A program made the position numbers and the translations under genes. Shown here piece after piece: positions 42,248-51,529 of a DNA stretch of 64,000 nt. This DNA is from Streptomyces antibioticus (GTDB lineage Bacteria > Actinomycetota > Actinomycetes > Streptomycetales > Streptomycetaceae). Where the stretch lies: the NCBI RefSeq assembly GCF_001514065.1, contig NZ_KQ948422.1, positions 62,001 through 126,000 of the forward strand. The letters are read 5' to 3'. The notes below the pieces were generated by a model. The model saw only the letters and a program-made list of their open reading frames with translations, had not been told where the DNA came from and did not search any database. Numbering within the stretch: position 1 is the first letter of the stretch; the number at the start of each line of letters is the position of its first letter.

Positions 42248-42657
42248 GCATGCGTCCTTTCCTGCCTGCGCCTCGCTCACCATTCGTCTCCCGGGCCCGG
42301 CGCCTGGCCGCCGCGGCCGCCATCATCGGCCTGCTGTCCGTCCTGGCCGTCCTCCTTGCCCTCCTCATCACCGCGGGCCGGCCCGAGCCCTGGTGGCCGC
42401 GGGACAACGCCACCTCCCCCACCGACACCCCCACCTCCCCCGCCCCTGCACTACGGCGCGAGGAATGTGATCTGATCGCGGGCCCGGCCCGCACCTACTG
42501 CGAGCACGACACCCACACCCCCCTCTCGCCCCGTCCGCTCACCCCCAGCGGCCACGAAGTGGCGCGGACGGTATGGCGGCTGGTGCCGATCGCCTCAACC
42601 CTGACCGCGCTGATCATCTGGCGCCGGTGCCGGGCGCATGCGCGAGGTGAGTACTGA
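42244..42657 (+). CDS. Small two-helix membrane protein of the transfer operon
   Basis: 137 residues. There is one hydrophobic helix at about 22-45 (AAAAAIIGLLSVLAVLLALLI) and a second near 108-125 (RLVPIASTLTALII), with an extracytoplasmic middle containing two cysteines (ECDLIAGPARTYCEH). It overlaps the VirB4 stop by four bases and abuts the next start. The family is not recognised. Confidence 0.65.
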   Translation: MSMRPFLPAPRSPFVSRARRLAAAAAIIGLLSVLAVLLALLITAGRPEPWWPRDNATSPTDTPTSPAPALRREECDLIAGPARTYCEHDTHTPLSPRPLTPSGHEVARTVWRLVPIASTLTALIIWRRCRAHARGEY

Positions 42658-45540
42658 ATGGCCCGCCTCGCCCACCCCCTGCTCCGGCCGGCCCTCACGG
42701 TCGTGGTCCTCGCCTGCGTGTTCATCGTCGTCAACACCCAGGTCGTGTACGCGGCCGACAGCGGCGGCACGGGTGATCTGCTATCGCCGCTGAACATCAC
42801 CTCCAGCGAGGGCATCCCGATCGACGGCTACGAACTCGGTGCCCAGGGCGGCTCGATCTTCAGTTTCCAGTCGCAGTCCCTGGCGTTCGCCCTGTCCGGT
42901 CTGTTCACCGTGATCCGGCTGCTGGTCGGCCTGGCCGGGTGGGCGATCGAACTCGCCTTCCGATTCCCCCTGCTGGCCCTCCTCATCAAGCCCGCGCAGC
43001 GCGTCGCCGACGCCTACAACACCGTCGTCGTCGACACCCTCGGGCTGAAGGGGCTGCTGCTGGCGTGGGCGTTCATCTTCGCCGCCTTCATGATCGTGCG
43101 GGGGCGGGTCGGCCGCGGACTGGGCGAAATCTTCCTCACCCTCACCATCGCCGCCCTCGCCGCATCCGCCTTCGTCCGCCCTGACTACCTCCTCACCCCG
43201 AGCGGTCCGCTCGGACAGACGCAACAGGTGGCCGCCGAGGTCGCCAAGGAGAGCGTCAACTCCTACGACTGGGGCGGCAAGCTCGCCAGCCTCAGCCCGT
43301 GCGACCGGATGGCCGGCCAGCAGGAGGCCAAGTGCCTGCAAGAGGAGGCCGCGGCGCCCATTGCGGCCACCGAGGTGGCCCGACCGCTGCAGGACTCGAT
43401 CACCAACGCGCTGATCGTCAAGCCGTACATGCTGCTGGAGTACGGGCGCATCCTCGATCCCGCCAAACCGTCCGACCGCAAGGCTTACGCCGTCCACCTG
43501 AAATGGATCACCGGCGGCTACAAGGCAAGCAGCGGCCCGGTCAGTGAGGAACGCAAGGACTACTGCAGCAAGATCAAGGGGCCCGCTAAGCAGTATTGCG
43601 AACGCGATGCGACCGGCGCCGATCAGGACATCCCCGAGGGTGCCGATGATGTCGGGCTCGCGCCGGGCCAGTCGCTGACCGACATCGACTCTGCCGCCTT
43701 CAGCGACGAGGCACGGCAGTTCGCCGCCTTCCTCAACGACCTCAAGAACTCCGGCGACGTGGGTAAAGCCTGTGCTGCCTACGCCGAAAAGCCCACCTGG
43801 TGGCGGGTGGGCGGGGCGTTCCTGCTGCTGGTTGCGGCGTTCTTCATCTGCGGCATGCTGCTGTCCAGCGCGATCGTGCTGCTGGGCACCCAGGGCATCG
43901 GCGCCGCGGCCGCGGCCGGCGGCGCGATGACGTTCATCGTGGCCATGCTGCCCGGCCCGCCCCGCCAGTCGGTGTGGAAGTGGCTGTCGATCTGGGGCAT
44001 CGCCATCCTCGCCATGGTCGGCATCTGCGCCTTCGTGCCGTTCTTCGGCATCGCTGTCGACGCCACCATCACCGACGGCCCCGACCTGATGGTCGAACGC
44101 ATCCTCCTCATCGACGTGCTGGCCATCGCCGCGGCGGCCGGGCACCGCCGCCTGCTCACCGGGATCAGCTCCTTCGGACGGCGCATGGCCATGCGGATGC
44201 GCTACGCGAAGATCGGCGGCACCCACATGCCGGGCGACACCTCCGAACTCGGCGCCGCCCTCGCCATGAACTCCCCCACCGCGCTCGGGGGTTACGGCGG
44301 CGGTCTGCGTGCCTTCGGCAGCGGCGGGGGACGGTTCGGGATGCTGGGCACCCGCCAGCGGCTGATGGGGGCGCTGTCCTCGATGTTCGACGGGGCGGGC
44401 ATGCCCGTCGACACCGGCCGCATCCTTGCCGACGCAACCGCCGAAGCCGGCCGCGGGCTCGCACCGGTCACCGCGGCCGCCGCCGCAGGCGGCCTCGGCG
44501 CCCGCCTCGGCCTGGGCGGGGCACGGCTGGGGGCGCGCGGCGCGTACTGGCTGCTGATCGGCCGCCGCCCCGACCGGGACAAGCTCGCCCAGTGGCAAAA
44601 ACCCACCGCCAACGGCGACCCCCACGGCGGCGGCCCGTACGGCGGCCCGGGCGCGGGGTCTGGTGGTGGGGGACCGCGGCGGCCGGGAGGGCCCCCGGAC
44701 CGCTACCGCGACGACGACGGACAGATCACCGACCGGCACAGCGGCGAAGTCCTGCACGACCAGCACCGCGACCGCACGCTGCTGTCCACCCGCGCCCACA
44801 ACCGGCTCGTGCGCTACCGCGGCTACCGGATCCTCAACCGCGGCGGCCGCCTCCTGTACGGAGCCACCCTCGGCCTGCCGGCCAACGTCCGCCGCACCCG
44901 GCACAGCGGCTCCCGCTACTCCCAAGACGCTCGCCAGCAGGTCCGGGTGTGGGCCAATACCGGCCGCGAGGACCGCCGCGCTTGGGGCGACATGGGCAGG
45001 CACACCACCCAGGTCCTGCGCGACCACCTCGACGACCGCGGCGGCCCCGGCCCCTTCACCAGCTCCCGCCGCCTGCCCACGTCCACGACAGCCGGCGCAG
45101 CTGGCACTGGTACGGCTCGCTCCTCGTCCCCGGATCCTTACAGCGCCGACGTGGCGGGACCGGCCGTCCCGTTCACCCGGGAACAGGCCCGACGCCAGGC
45201 CGAAGGTCTCCGGCCGCCCGGGGCAGGCAGCCCGCCTTCTACGGAAGGGACCGTGCCGGGGCTGCCGCAGCCCTCGACCCGGCCGGCGGGAGGGAGGGGG
45301 CGCCACGACGGCTGGCCGCCGGTCGGTGGCTCATCGAGCCCTCCGGCACCGTCGCCCGACCCTGCAGGCCCACCGCCTGCGCCCTCTCGGACCGGTCCAG
45401 GCCGTGCTTCCGGGCCGTCGATGCAGCCCGATGCCACAGGTCCCGCGTCGCGGGAGCAGGCGCGGGAGATGATCCAGCGGATCATGCGGCGCAACGAAGA
45501 ACGCGCCCGCGGTGAGGGGGAAGGCGGTGAGCCGCAGTGA
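42658..45540 (+). CDS. Large polytopic conjugation protein (VirB6/TrbL/TcpH-like)
   Basis: 960 residues. A cleavable-signal-like first helix (about 8-35, ending VVYAADSGG) is followed by helices at about 80-115, 133-150 and 155-172. A large extracytoplasmic domain (about 180-375) contains paired cysteines (CDRMAGQQEAKC and CSKIKGPAKQYC). Helices then occur at about 383-405, 410-430, 440-465 and 475-490. The last 430 residues are Gly/Pro/Arg-rich, cytoplasmic and disordered. This layout is that of the VirB6/TrbL-type channel protein. It directly follows the previous stop and overlaps the hydrolase gene by four bases. Confidence 0.8.
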   Translation: MARLAHPLLRPALTVVVLACVFIVVNTQVVYAADSGGTGDLLSPLNITSSEGIPIDGYELGAQGGSIFSFQSQSLAFALSGLFTVIRLLVGLAGWAIELAFRFPLLALLIKPAQRVADAYNTVVVDTLGLKGLLLAWAFIFAAFMIVRGRVGRGLGEIFLTLTIAALAASAFVRPDYLLTPSGPLGQTQQVAAEVAKESVNSYDWGGKLASLSPCDRMAGQQEAKCLQEEAAAPIAATEVARPLQDSITNALIVKPYMLLEYGRILDPAKPSDRKAYAVHLKWITGGYKASSGPVSEERKDYCSKIKGPAKQYCERDATGADQDIPEGADDVGLAPGQSLTDIDSAAFSDEARQFAAFLNDLKNSGDVGKACAAYAEKPTWWRVGGAFLLLVAAFFICGMLLSSAIVLLGTQGIGAAAAAGGAMTFIVAMLPGPPRQSVWKWLSIWGIAILAMVGICAFVPFFGIAVDATITDGPDLMVERILLIDVLAIAAAAGHRRLLTGISSFGRRMAMRMRYAKIGGTHMPGDTSELGAALAMNSPTALGGYGGGLRAFGSGGGRFGMLGTRQRLMGALSSMFDGAGMPVDTGRILADATAEAGRGLAPVTAAAAAGGLGARLGLGGARLGARGAYWLLIGRRPDRDKLAQWQKPTANGDPHGGGPYGGPGAGSGGGGPRRPGGPPDRYRDDDGQITDRHSGEVLHDQHRDRTLLSTRAHNRLVRYRGYRILNRGGRLLYGATLGLPANVRRTRHSGSRYSQDARQQVRVWANTGREDRRAWGDMGRHTTQVLRDHLDDRGGPGPFTSSRRLPTSTTAGAAGTGTARSSSPDPYSADVAGPAVPFTREQARRQAEGLRPPGAGSPPSTEGTVPGLPQPSTRPAGGRGRHDGWPPVGGSSSPPAPSPDPAGPPPAPSRTGPGRASGPSMQPDATGPASREQAREMIQRIMRRNEERARGEGEGGEPQ

Positions 45541-46688
45541 GGCCCCGCCGACGCCGCTTAGGGCGATGGGCATGCCTGGTCGCGCTGTTGCTGTCCGCGG
45601 CCGTCTGCTGCGCCGCCCCCGTCTCCAGCGCGATCAGCGCCTACGCCGCCCTGCAAGCCGGCGCCGATAGCCAGGACGCCATTGCCGACGGCGGCAGCGC
45701 GGCGGACATCCCGCCCCGGATGCTCACCGCGTACCAGAAGGCCGTGCAGCGGGTCGGCCGGCATGTGCCGAAGTGCCGGGGCATGCGGTGGCCGATCCTC
45801 GCCGGGATCGCCAAGGTCGAGTCCAACCACGCCACCGGCCACACCATCACCGCGAGCGGCGACATCCGCCCCCGCATCTACGGGGTGCTCCTCAACGGGT
45901 CCGGGGCCGGCGGCAACAGCACCTCCTTCCCGGACACCGATGGTGGCCGCTGGGACGGCACCGCCCTCGGGGAGCGTGCGGTTGGCCCCTTCCAGTTCCT
46001 GCCTACCACCTGGAACTCCGTCGGCGCGGACGCCAATGGCGACCAGGTGGCTGATCCGCACAACGCCGACGACGCCGCACTCGGTGCTGCGATCTACCTG
46101 TGCGGCAACGGCCGAAACCTGACCCAGCGGGCCGAGCTCAAAGCGGCGATCTATCAGTACAACCACTCCACCGCATACGTCGTGAACGTCCTCGGATGGA
46201 TCGACAAGTACACGGCGGCCGCCAACAACCCCGTCCTGAACGGCGTTTCGGGGACCGTCCGGACCGTCATCGAGGCGGCACTCTCCCAGCGGGGCGTGCC
46301 CTACTCCTGGGGCGGCGGCAGCACCACAGGGCCCTCCTACGGGATCTGCTGCTCGCCCAGCGGCAAAAGCGGTGCCAGCATCAAGGGCTTCGACTGCTCA
46401 GGCCTGACCCTGTACGCATACGCCCGGGCGGGCATCCGCCTGCCACGCACCGCAGCCGCACAGGCCGGAATCGGCCAGCGCATCCCCGCCCGTCTCGGCA
46501 CCGGCGCCCTCCAGCCAGGGGATCTCGTCTTCTACGCCCACTCCCCCGGCCGCGATTCGACGATCTATCACGTCGGCCTCTACCTCGGCCACGGACAGAT
46601 GATCAACGCTGCCCGGCCCGGCACCGTCGTCCGCGTCGACTCAGTCAAAGCCATGTCCGGCTACGCGGGAGGAGCCCGCCTGCTGTGA
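45537..46688 (+). CDS. Bifunctional peptidoglycan hydrolase: lytic transglycosylase plus NlpC/P60
   Basis: 383 residues with a signal-anchor helix (about 10-35). The SLT-like domain (about 55-230) has catalytic Glu95 in AKVESNH and the AVGPFQFLPTTW motif. The C-terminal NlpC/P60 domain (about 240-383) has catalytic Cys287 in GFDCSGLT and His in IYHVGLYLG. It opens the cell wall for the conjugation channel, the role of TcpG/VirB1-type enzymes. GTG at 45537 overlaps the channel gene by four bases. It is complete and well conserved. Confidence 0.93.
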   Translation: MRPRRRRLGRWACLVALLLSAAVCCAAPVSSAISAYAALQAGADSQDAIADGGSAADIPPRMLTAYQKAVQRVGRHVPKCRGMRWPILAGIAKVESNHATGHTITASGDIRPRIYGVLLNGSGAGGNSTSFPDTDGGRWDGTALGERAVGPFQFLPTTWNSVGADANGDQVADPHNADDAALGAAIYLCGNGRNLTQRAELKAAIYQYNHSTAYVVNVLGWIDKYTAAANNPVLNGVSGTVRTVIEAALSQRGVPYSWGGGSTTGPSYGICCSPSGKSGASIKGFDCSGLTLYAYARAGIRLPRTAAAQAGIGQRIPARLGTGALQPGDLVFYAHSPGRDSTIYHVGLYLGHGQMINAARPGTVVRVDSVKAMSGYAGGARLL

Positions 46689-46751
46689 CCGCCACCCCGC
46701 ATGCAGTTCCGCAACGAAGAGATCGAGGTGTCTAGGTGATGGGTCGTCAGG

Positions 46752-47489
46752 GTGTCAACACCCGGCCGGAAGCACTGCTGCGGTCTGTCCGGCGGCCAAA
46801 GCCGCCTCACGCGGCGCAGGCTTTCGTCACGGCGCACCGTACTTCTCCGCGCTGTCGTCCGCCCGGGCTGGTCCTGGTGGCGGTCGAATCCCTCGCGCGC
46901 GTCCGATGCGAGCTCCCCGCCTTCATCGCTGGTGTCGATCGCCTTCCTGGACATCGGTGGCATCGCCCTGCTGGCGGTGACGGACACGCAGCAGCCGCTC
47001 CCTGCGATGCCGGAGTCTCCACACGCTTCGACAGCGGTGCCGCCCGCAAGCGCAGCCACGGATGCGTCCGGGGCCGGTACAGCTCTGTCCGCTGCTGGCC
47101 TGCCGGCTGTGGCCGCGCGGCCGTCGGCGGTGACGGTTTCGCCTGCCGCCAGCCCGTGTGCCACCGCGACCCCCGCCATCACGCGCACAGCGGTGCCTGC
47201 GACCCGCACCGCATCAGGTCTGGTACCGCACGGCGGAGGGCTGGCCGGCCAGCGGCCCATCCAGGCCGCGCTCGAAGGACACCCGGCCCGCCGATTACCC
47301 GGCCGCCCAGGAAGGACGGTTGCTCGTTTCGGTCCCCGCTTTGCTGCGGGCCGGCGACCCACCCGGATCGGCCACACCCGACAGCGCACGGTCTTCCCCG
47401 GCACCTCCCCAGAGCGCGCGGGGGGGCGGGCACCGATCTGCGCATCAGCGGCTGGCCCGTCCCCACACCCACATGAAGGGAGAATCTGA
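46752..47489 (+). pseudogene. Possible frameshifted secreted/membrane protein gene
   Basis: An 800-base stretch between the hydrolase and the coupling ATPase. Coding-like pieces lie in different frames: SIAFLDIGGIALLAVTDTQQ plus an Ala/Pro/Thr-rich part at about 46930-47220, then VWYRTAEGWPASGP and DYPAAQEGRLLVSVP at about 47215-47340 in another, and GTDLRISGWPVPTP near 47430-47470 in a third. One frame is open over the whole length (245 codons), but the switch of coding character suggests two frameshifts. A short frame of 12 codons (46700-46738) precedes it. The function is not recognised. Confidence 0.45.
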
Positions 47490-50129
47490 ATGGGTCCTGC
47501 GGTGACATCGCACCTGACCGACCCTGCCGGGTGGTCAACGGCTGCGGCCGGCCGGGCACGTGGCCTGCTCACTGGCGTGATCGAGGCCGCGGGCTGGCTG
47601 TTAGGGCACTGGTGGGTGCCAGTGCTGGCCCTGGCCGGCATCTGGGGCGCGGCCGAGTGGCTGATCCGGCGGCTCGCCGTACGCGCGTCCGCGGAGCGCA
47701 TGGCCCTGGAACTCGTCCCCACCCGCCACTTCGACCCCGGTCTGGAGGAGATCTTCCGCCGCGGCGTGCAGCTCGCCCGTGCCTCCACGTCCATGCCGTG
47801 GTGGGTGCCGCGGCGGGCCAAGGCGGTACAGATCCGGCTGCGCGCCGACGGCAGCACGCCCGTGCGTTACCGCATCGAGGGCCCGGCCGGCGGACAACGG
47901 CTGCTGTCCATCACCCCGTTCGGACCAGCCGTCACCGTCCAGCGAGCCCGCCCCATCCACGACACCCCGCGCACGCACACCGTGCGGGCGGAGTTCGTGT
48001 TGCGCGGCACCCCCACCGCACCTTTGCGCGAGGTGCCACTCGACCCGGACCCACTCCAGCCGCTCATCGACGCGGTCTCGGACCTGCGCGCCGAGCTCGG
48101 CGACCTCGCAGAACTCCGCCTCGACCTCCAGCGCGCCCCCAAATGGGCCCTGCGCGCCCGCCGCGCCCAGCTGATGAGTGCCGCCCGCCGCACCGAGCAC
48201 CGCGAGGCACAGCGAGCCGCACGCTGGCTGCGCCACGACACCGCCGGCCTGGAAGACTCCCTCCCCGCCCAACTCCGCCAGCTCATCACCGGCCGCGACA
48301 CCGGAGCGGGCCGGCGGCTGGTGATGCCGCCCGTGCCGCGCAGGGTGGATCGGGAAGAGGCCCTGGGCAAACTCGCCGCCGACGACCACCTCGTACGCGT
48401 ACAGCTGCTGGTGATGTGCGCCTCCAACACCGAAGGGCGCGCCCAGGCCCGCCTCGCCCAACTCCAGGCCGCACTCGATGTGTTCGGAGGCCGCTCCCGG
48501 TGGGCGATGCGCGGGCTGCGGCTGGGCCCCTGGCGTCTGGGCGCCGATCACTGGCCCACCCGCCGCGGCTTCGAACAGCGCTGGACGCTCGGCCTGTGCC
48601 GGCCGCCGAGGGCGAACTGGGTACGCCTGGAAGAACTCCTCGGACTGCTCAAACCCCCCACCGTCCACTGCCGCCTGCCGCTGTTCCCGACCGAGCTGCC
48701 CACCTTCCGCTTCGGGGATCCCGCACTGCTGCTGCAGGGCATCTACCAGCACCCCGATGGACGCCGTCGCCTGGTCGCCACCCACACCGCGGAGACCTTG
48801 TTCGAGTGCGCGGTCGGCAAAGCCGGCGGCGGCAAAACGGAACGTGCCCTCGCTCAGGCCATCGCCTATGCCCATGCCGGCGGCGCGCTGATGTTCCTCG
48901 ACCCGCACCGCGACTCCTGGCCCCGCGCCGCGCCCTTCCTCGCCCACCCCCACCTGATGGGACGGATCGCGCTGATCGACCTCAACACCACCGGCCCCCA
49001 CCCACATTTGAGTTCGTGGAACCCGCTGGCCCTGCAGCACGGCCAGGCCCCGCACGAAGTGGTGGAGGCGGTCGCCGACGCCTTCGCCGCCGTCCTGGGC
49101 TGGGACGATGCCACGGCGCCCCGCGCGCTGACCATCTTCACCGCCGCCCTCACCGTGCTGACGGCCATCAACCAGATGGCCTGCCAGGCCGGCCGGATGG
49201 AGGATCAGGCCACCCTCTTCCAGATCCGGCCCCTGCTCACCGACCCCGACTTCCGTACCGCTGCCCTAGCCGCCACCACCGGCCTCCTCGACGCAGACAC
49301 TTTCTCGTGGTGGCAGACCGTGTTCCCCCACCTGCCTGCAGACGCCTTCGCCGTGGTCCTCAACCCCCTCGCCCGACTCTCCGCTCATCCCGTCACCCGC
49401 GCCTTCCTCGGCCAGCCAATCGGCGTCTACAACAGCCGTGCCGCCATGGACAACGGCCTCATCGTGTGGATCTGCCCCGCGGGAACCGGTCCCACCGACC
49501 GGCTGCTGACCGCACTGATCGCCCGCGACCTGCTGCGCGCCGTCCGCTCTCGCCGCGACACTCCCGCCCAGCGACGCCGGCCGTTCCGGCTGTACTTCGA
49601 CGAACTCATCACCCTCACCGGCGCCGCCCCGGAAACCATCGCCGCCATGTTCGAGGACTTCCGCAAATACCAGGTCAGTGTCCACGGCATGACCCAACTC
49701 CTGGCACGTCTTCCCGCCCCGGTACGGCAGTCACTCACCCAAAACGCCTCCACTTTGTCCACCACCACCGGTTCCACCACCGCCGTCGCTCCCATCACCG
49801 CCGAATGGGGCGATGCCCCCAGCCCGCGGGAAGTCGCCGCCCTCGACCGCTACGAGCACTACACCTCCCTGACCGTGGGCGGCCGCCGCATCGGACCCGT
49901 GCGGCTCACCGGCTGCCATCTCGATGACGTCTTCGCCGACCAAGCCCGCCCCCGCCAGGTCCCCGCCCTCAACGGCGCCGCACGTACCACCGCCCGCGCC
50001 CAGCCCCTGAACCAGCTCACCGCCACCGCCGCCGCCCAACAAGCCCGCGTCCAGGCCTTCCTCACCCACCTCACCACCGCCACCCCCACACGCCTGACCA
50101 AAGACGACCGGGGACACCGATACCAATGA
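47490..50129 (+). CDS. VirD4/TraG-like type IV coupling ATPase
   Basis: 879 residues. Membrane helices are at about 25-50, then a 380-residue region, then an AAA-type motor with Walker A VGKAGGGKTERA near residue 444, LMFLDPHRD, Walker B LYFDELITL near 701 and a VHGMTQLLARLP sensor region. Such ATPases recruit the DNA substrate and pump it through the channel. It starts at 47490 with a GGGAG-type site. It follows the damaged gene above and overlaps the next small frame by four bases. It could also be a second VirB4-like ATPase, but the HerA/VirD4-type core and placement favour coupling protein. Confidence 0.85.
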   Translation: MGPAVTSHLTDPAGWSTAAAGRARGLLTGVIEAAGWLLGHWWVPVLALAGIWGAAEWLIRRLAVRASAERMALELVPTRHFDPGLEEIFRRGVQLARASTSMPWWVPRRAKAVQIRLRADGSTPVRYRIEGPAGGQRLLSITPFGPAVTVQRARPIHDTPRTHTVRAEFVLRGTPTAPLREVPLDPDPLQPLIDAVSDLRAELGDLAELRLDLQRAPKWALRARRAQLMSAARRTEHREAQRAARWLRHDTAGLEDSLPAQLRQLITGRDTGAGRRLVMPPVPRRVDREEALGKLAADDHLVRVQLLVMCASNTEGRAQARLAQLQAALDVFGGRSRWAMRGLRLGPWRLGADHWPTRRGFEQRWTLGLCRPPRANWVRLEELLGLLKPPTVHCRLPLFPTELPTFRFGDPALLLQGIYQHPDGRRRLVATHTAETLFECAVGKAGGGKTERALAQAIAYAHAGGALMFLDPHRDSWPRAAPFLAHPHLMGRIALIDLNTTGPHPHLSSWNPLALQHGQAPHEVVEAVADAFAAVLGWDDATAPRALTIFTAALTVLTAINQMACQAGRMEDQATLFQIRPLLTDPDFRTAALAATTGLLDADTFSWWQTVFPHLPADAFAVVLNPLARLSAHPVTRAFLGQPIGVYNSRAAMDNGLIVWICPAGTGPTDRLLTALIARDLLRAVRSRRDTPAQRRRPFRLYFDELITLTGAAPETIAAMFEDFRKYQVSVHGMTQLLARLPAPVRQSLTQNASTLSTTTGSTTAVAPITAEWGDAPSPREVAALDRYEHYTSLTVGGRRIGPVRLTGCHLDDVFADQARPRQVPALNGAARTTARAQPLNQLTATAAAQQARVQAFLTHLTTATPTRLTKDDRGHRYQ

Positions 50130-50443
50130 CCCGCCCCCCACCCGCTCCCGAAGCCCCCAACCGGCGCCGCTCACATGGCTCGGCCCCCTACGGACAGCGC
50201 ACCATGCGCTACCGATTTCCCGTCAGCTGCCCCCTCCAGTGGCCAGCCGCGCCGGGAAATCCCGTGCGGCGCAGTAGTGCTGGACGTCCCGAGGCTCGCG
50301 GGTTGCATCGCGTTGCGCACAGGCGAGCCCGGCACAACCTGTCAACGGTGCGCCGGGGCCGTGCAGCCCCGAGGGCATCACCACCAAGGGCGCCCGTCCC
50401 GGGTGAACGGCACAGGTGGACGGGGCCATGGCACCGGCAGTGA
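50126..50443 (+). CDS. Small basic protein, doubtful
   Basis: 105 codons, Arg/Pro-rich, starting at an ATG that overlaps the ATPase stop by four bases. Another frame over the same bases (50175-50492) carries CxxC (TCQRC) and less biased composition. Which frame, if any, is translated cannot be decided. The 50444-50583 gap has nothing supportable. Confidence 0.35.
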   Translation: MTRPPPAPEAPNRRRSHGSAPYGQRTMRYRFPVSCPLQWPAAPGNPVRRSSAGRPEARGLHRVAHRRARHNLSTVRRGRAAPRASPPRAPVPGERHRWTGPWHRQ

Positions 50444-50583
50444 TGGGGGCTGTCGAATGTCGCAGGTTTGTAACCCGCCCCAAACCACTTGAACTTTGCG
50501 TCCGTGAACAATAGATTCGCTTCTGCCACTCAATGCACAGCCGCGTATCACCCATGCCACAGAACGCACTTGAGGAGCGTTGC

Positions 50584-50835
50584 ATGCATCAGTCCACACG
50601 CAGAATTCGCAATACAGAAGCATTGAATATCGGCACCGGCGAAGCCGTAGGCCCGGACCGGTGGCCGCCGGCCACCCGGGCCGTCACCCGCATCGGCCGG
50701 GCCTGCGTCATCGAAGGCCTCACCGACTTCGGCCCCGACGACCTCCGCCTGGTCCGCGACCGCTTCCCCCACCAGCACGTCACCCTCGACGGCGACGTCA
50801 TCACCGTCTGGCCCGCCCTCCTGCCCCACACCTAA
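50584..50835 (+). CDS. Small hypothetical protein
   Basis: 83 residues, MHQSTRRIRNTEALNIGTGE onward, ending DGDVITVWPALLPHT. It is a compact soluble protein with TRIGRACVIEGLTDFGPDDLRLVRDRFP in the middle. GAGGAG about 7 bases before ATG 50584 supports translation. It lies between the coupling ATPase and a lipoprotein. Function unknown. Confidence 0.65.
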   Translation: MHQSTRRIRNTEALNIGTGEAVGPDRWPPATRAVTRIGRACVIEGLTDFGPDDLRLVRDRFPHQHVTLDGDVITVWPALLPHT

Positions 50836-50927
50836 CCGCACGACCAGCTCACCCCCGACAGCTGGCCCGCGGCCCGAGCCCCCACCTCAGCCGAGCGCCC
50901 TTCCCTGCCGAAAGGACACGCGTTCTC

Positions 50928-51518
50928 ATGACCAGCCTGGGCACCACCAGGTTCACCCGGCGCCTGTTAGCCGTGACGATCACGGCAGGCCTGGCCCTCA
51001 CCACCGCCAGCTGCGCCAGCTCCCCACCGAGCCCCCGGCCCGATCACACCGACCCCGCCCCCACACCCGCCGCCCGCACCGGCAGCAGCGCACCGCGCGC
51101 GCAGACCGGCCGGCCGGCGAAGGTGCTGGCCGAACTCGACGGCCCGGCCGCCCTCACGCTGACCCTCACCGCAGCCGAACGCGACCAGACCGGCTACCTG
51201 ACCCTGCGCGGGACCCTGCACAACACCTCCAACACCCTGGTCACGGTCCCGGCCCAATTACGCGGCACGGAGGACGACATCGTCAGAACCAGCCCCTCCC
51301 TGGCCGGCGCCACCCTCATCGACTTCACCCACCACAAGCGCTACTACGTGCTACGCGACACCGACGGCAACCCCCTGACCACCATCGGCCTGACCCGCCT
51401 CAAACCCCACCAAAAAGCCGACGTGTTCATGCAGTTCCCCGCCCCGCCCGGCACCACCCGCCACGTCGGCTTCCAGATGCCTCTGTTCGACACCACCACC
51501 ATCACCATCACCGGATAA
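50928..51518 (+). CDS. Secreted lipoprotein of the transfer region
   Basis: 196 residues with a signal peptide (RRLLAVTITAGLALTTASCASS) whose lipobox cysteine is near residue 29. A Pro/Thr/Ser-rich linker follows, then a beta-rich domain (about 70-196: LRGTLHNTSNTLVTVPAQL...YVLRDTDGNPL) resembling an immunoglobulin-like fold. AAAGGA precedes ATG 50928. It may be a surface component of the conjugation machine. Family not recognised. Confidence 0.75.
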   Translation: MTSLGTTRFTRRLLAVTITAGLALTTASCASSPPSPRPDHTDPAPTPAARTGSSAPRAQTGRPAKVLAELDGPAALTLTLTAAERDQTGYLTLRGTLHNTSNTLVTVPAQLRGTEDDIVRTSPSLAGATLIDFTHHKRYYVLRDTDGNPLTTIGLTRLKPHQKADVFMQFPAPPGTTRHVGFQMPLFDTTTITITG

Positions 51519-51529
51519 GGCCCGCCGGC

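Noticed and set aside
42781-45306. 841-codon minus-strand frame opposite the VirB6-like gene
   Set aside because: It has low-complexity Gly/Ala/Val/Arg composition and no domain, whereas the plus strand encodes ordered transmembrane helices within an operon.
47490-50129. TraB/FtsK-type DNA translocase of classical Streptomyces elements
   Set aside because: The ATPase lies within a VirB4/TcpC/NlpC gene set and lacks the FtsK gamma-like C-terminal domain; a VirD4-type coupling role fits better.
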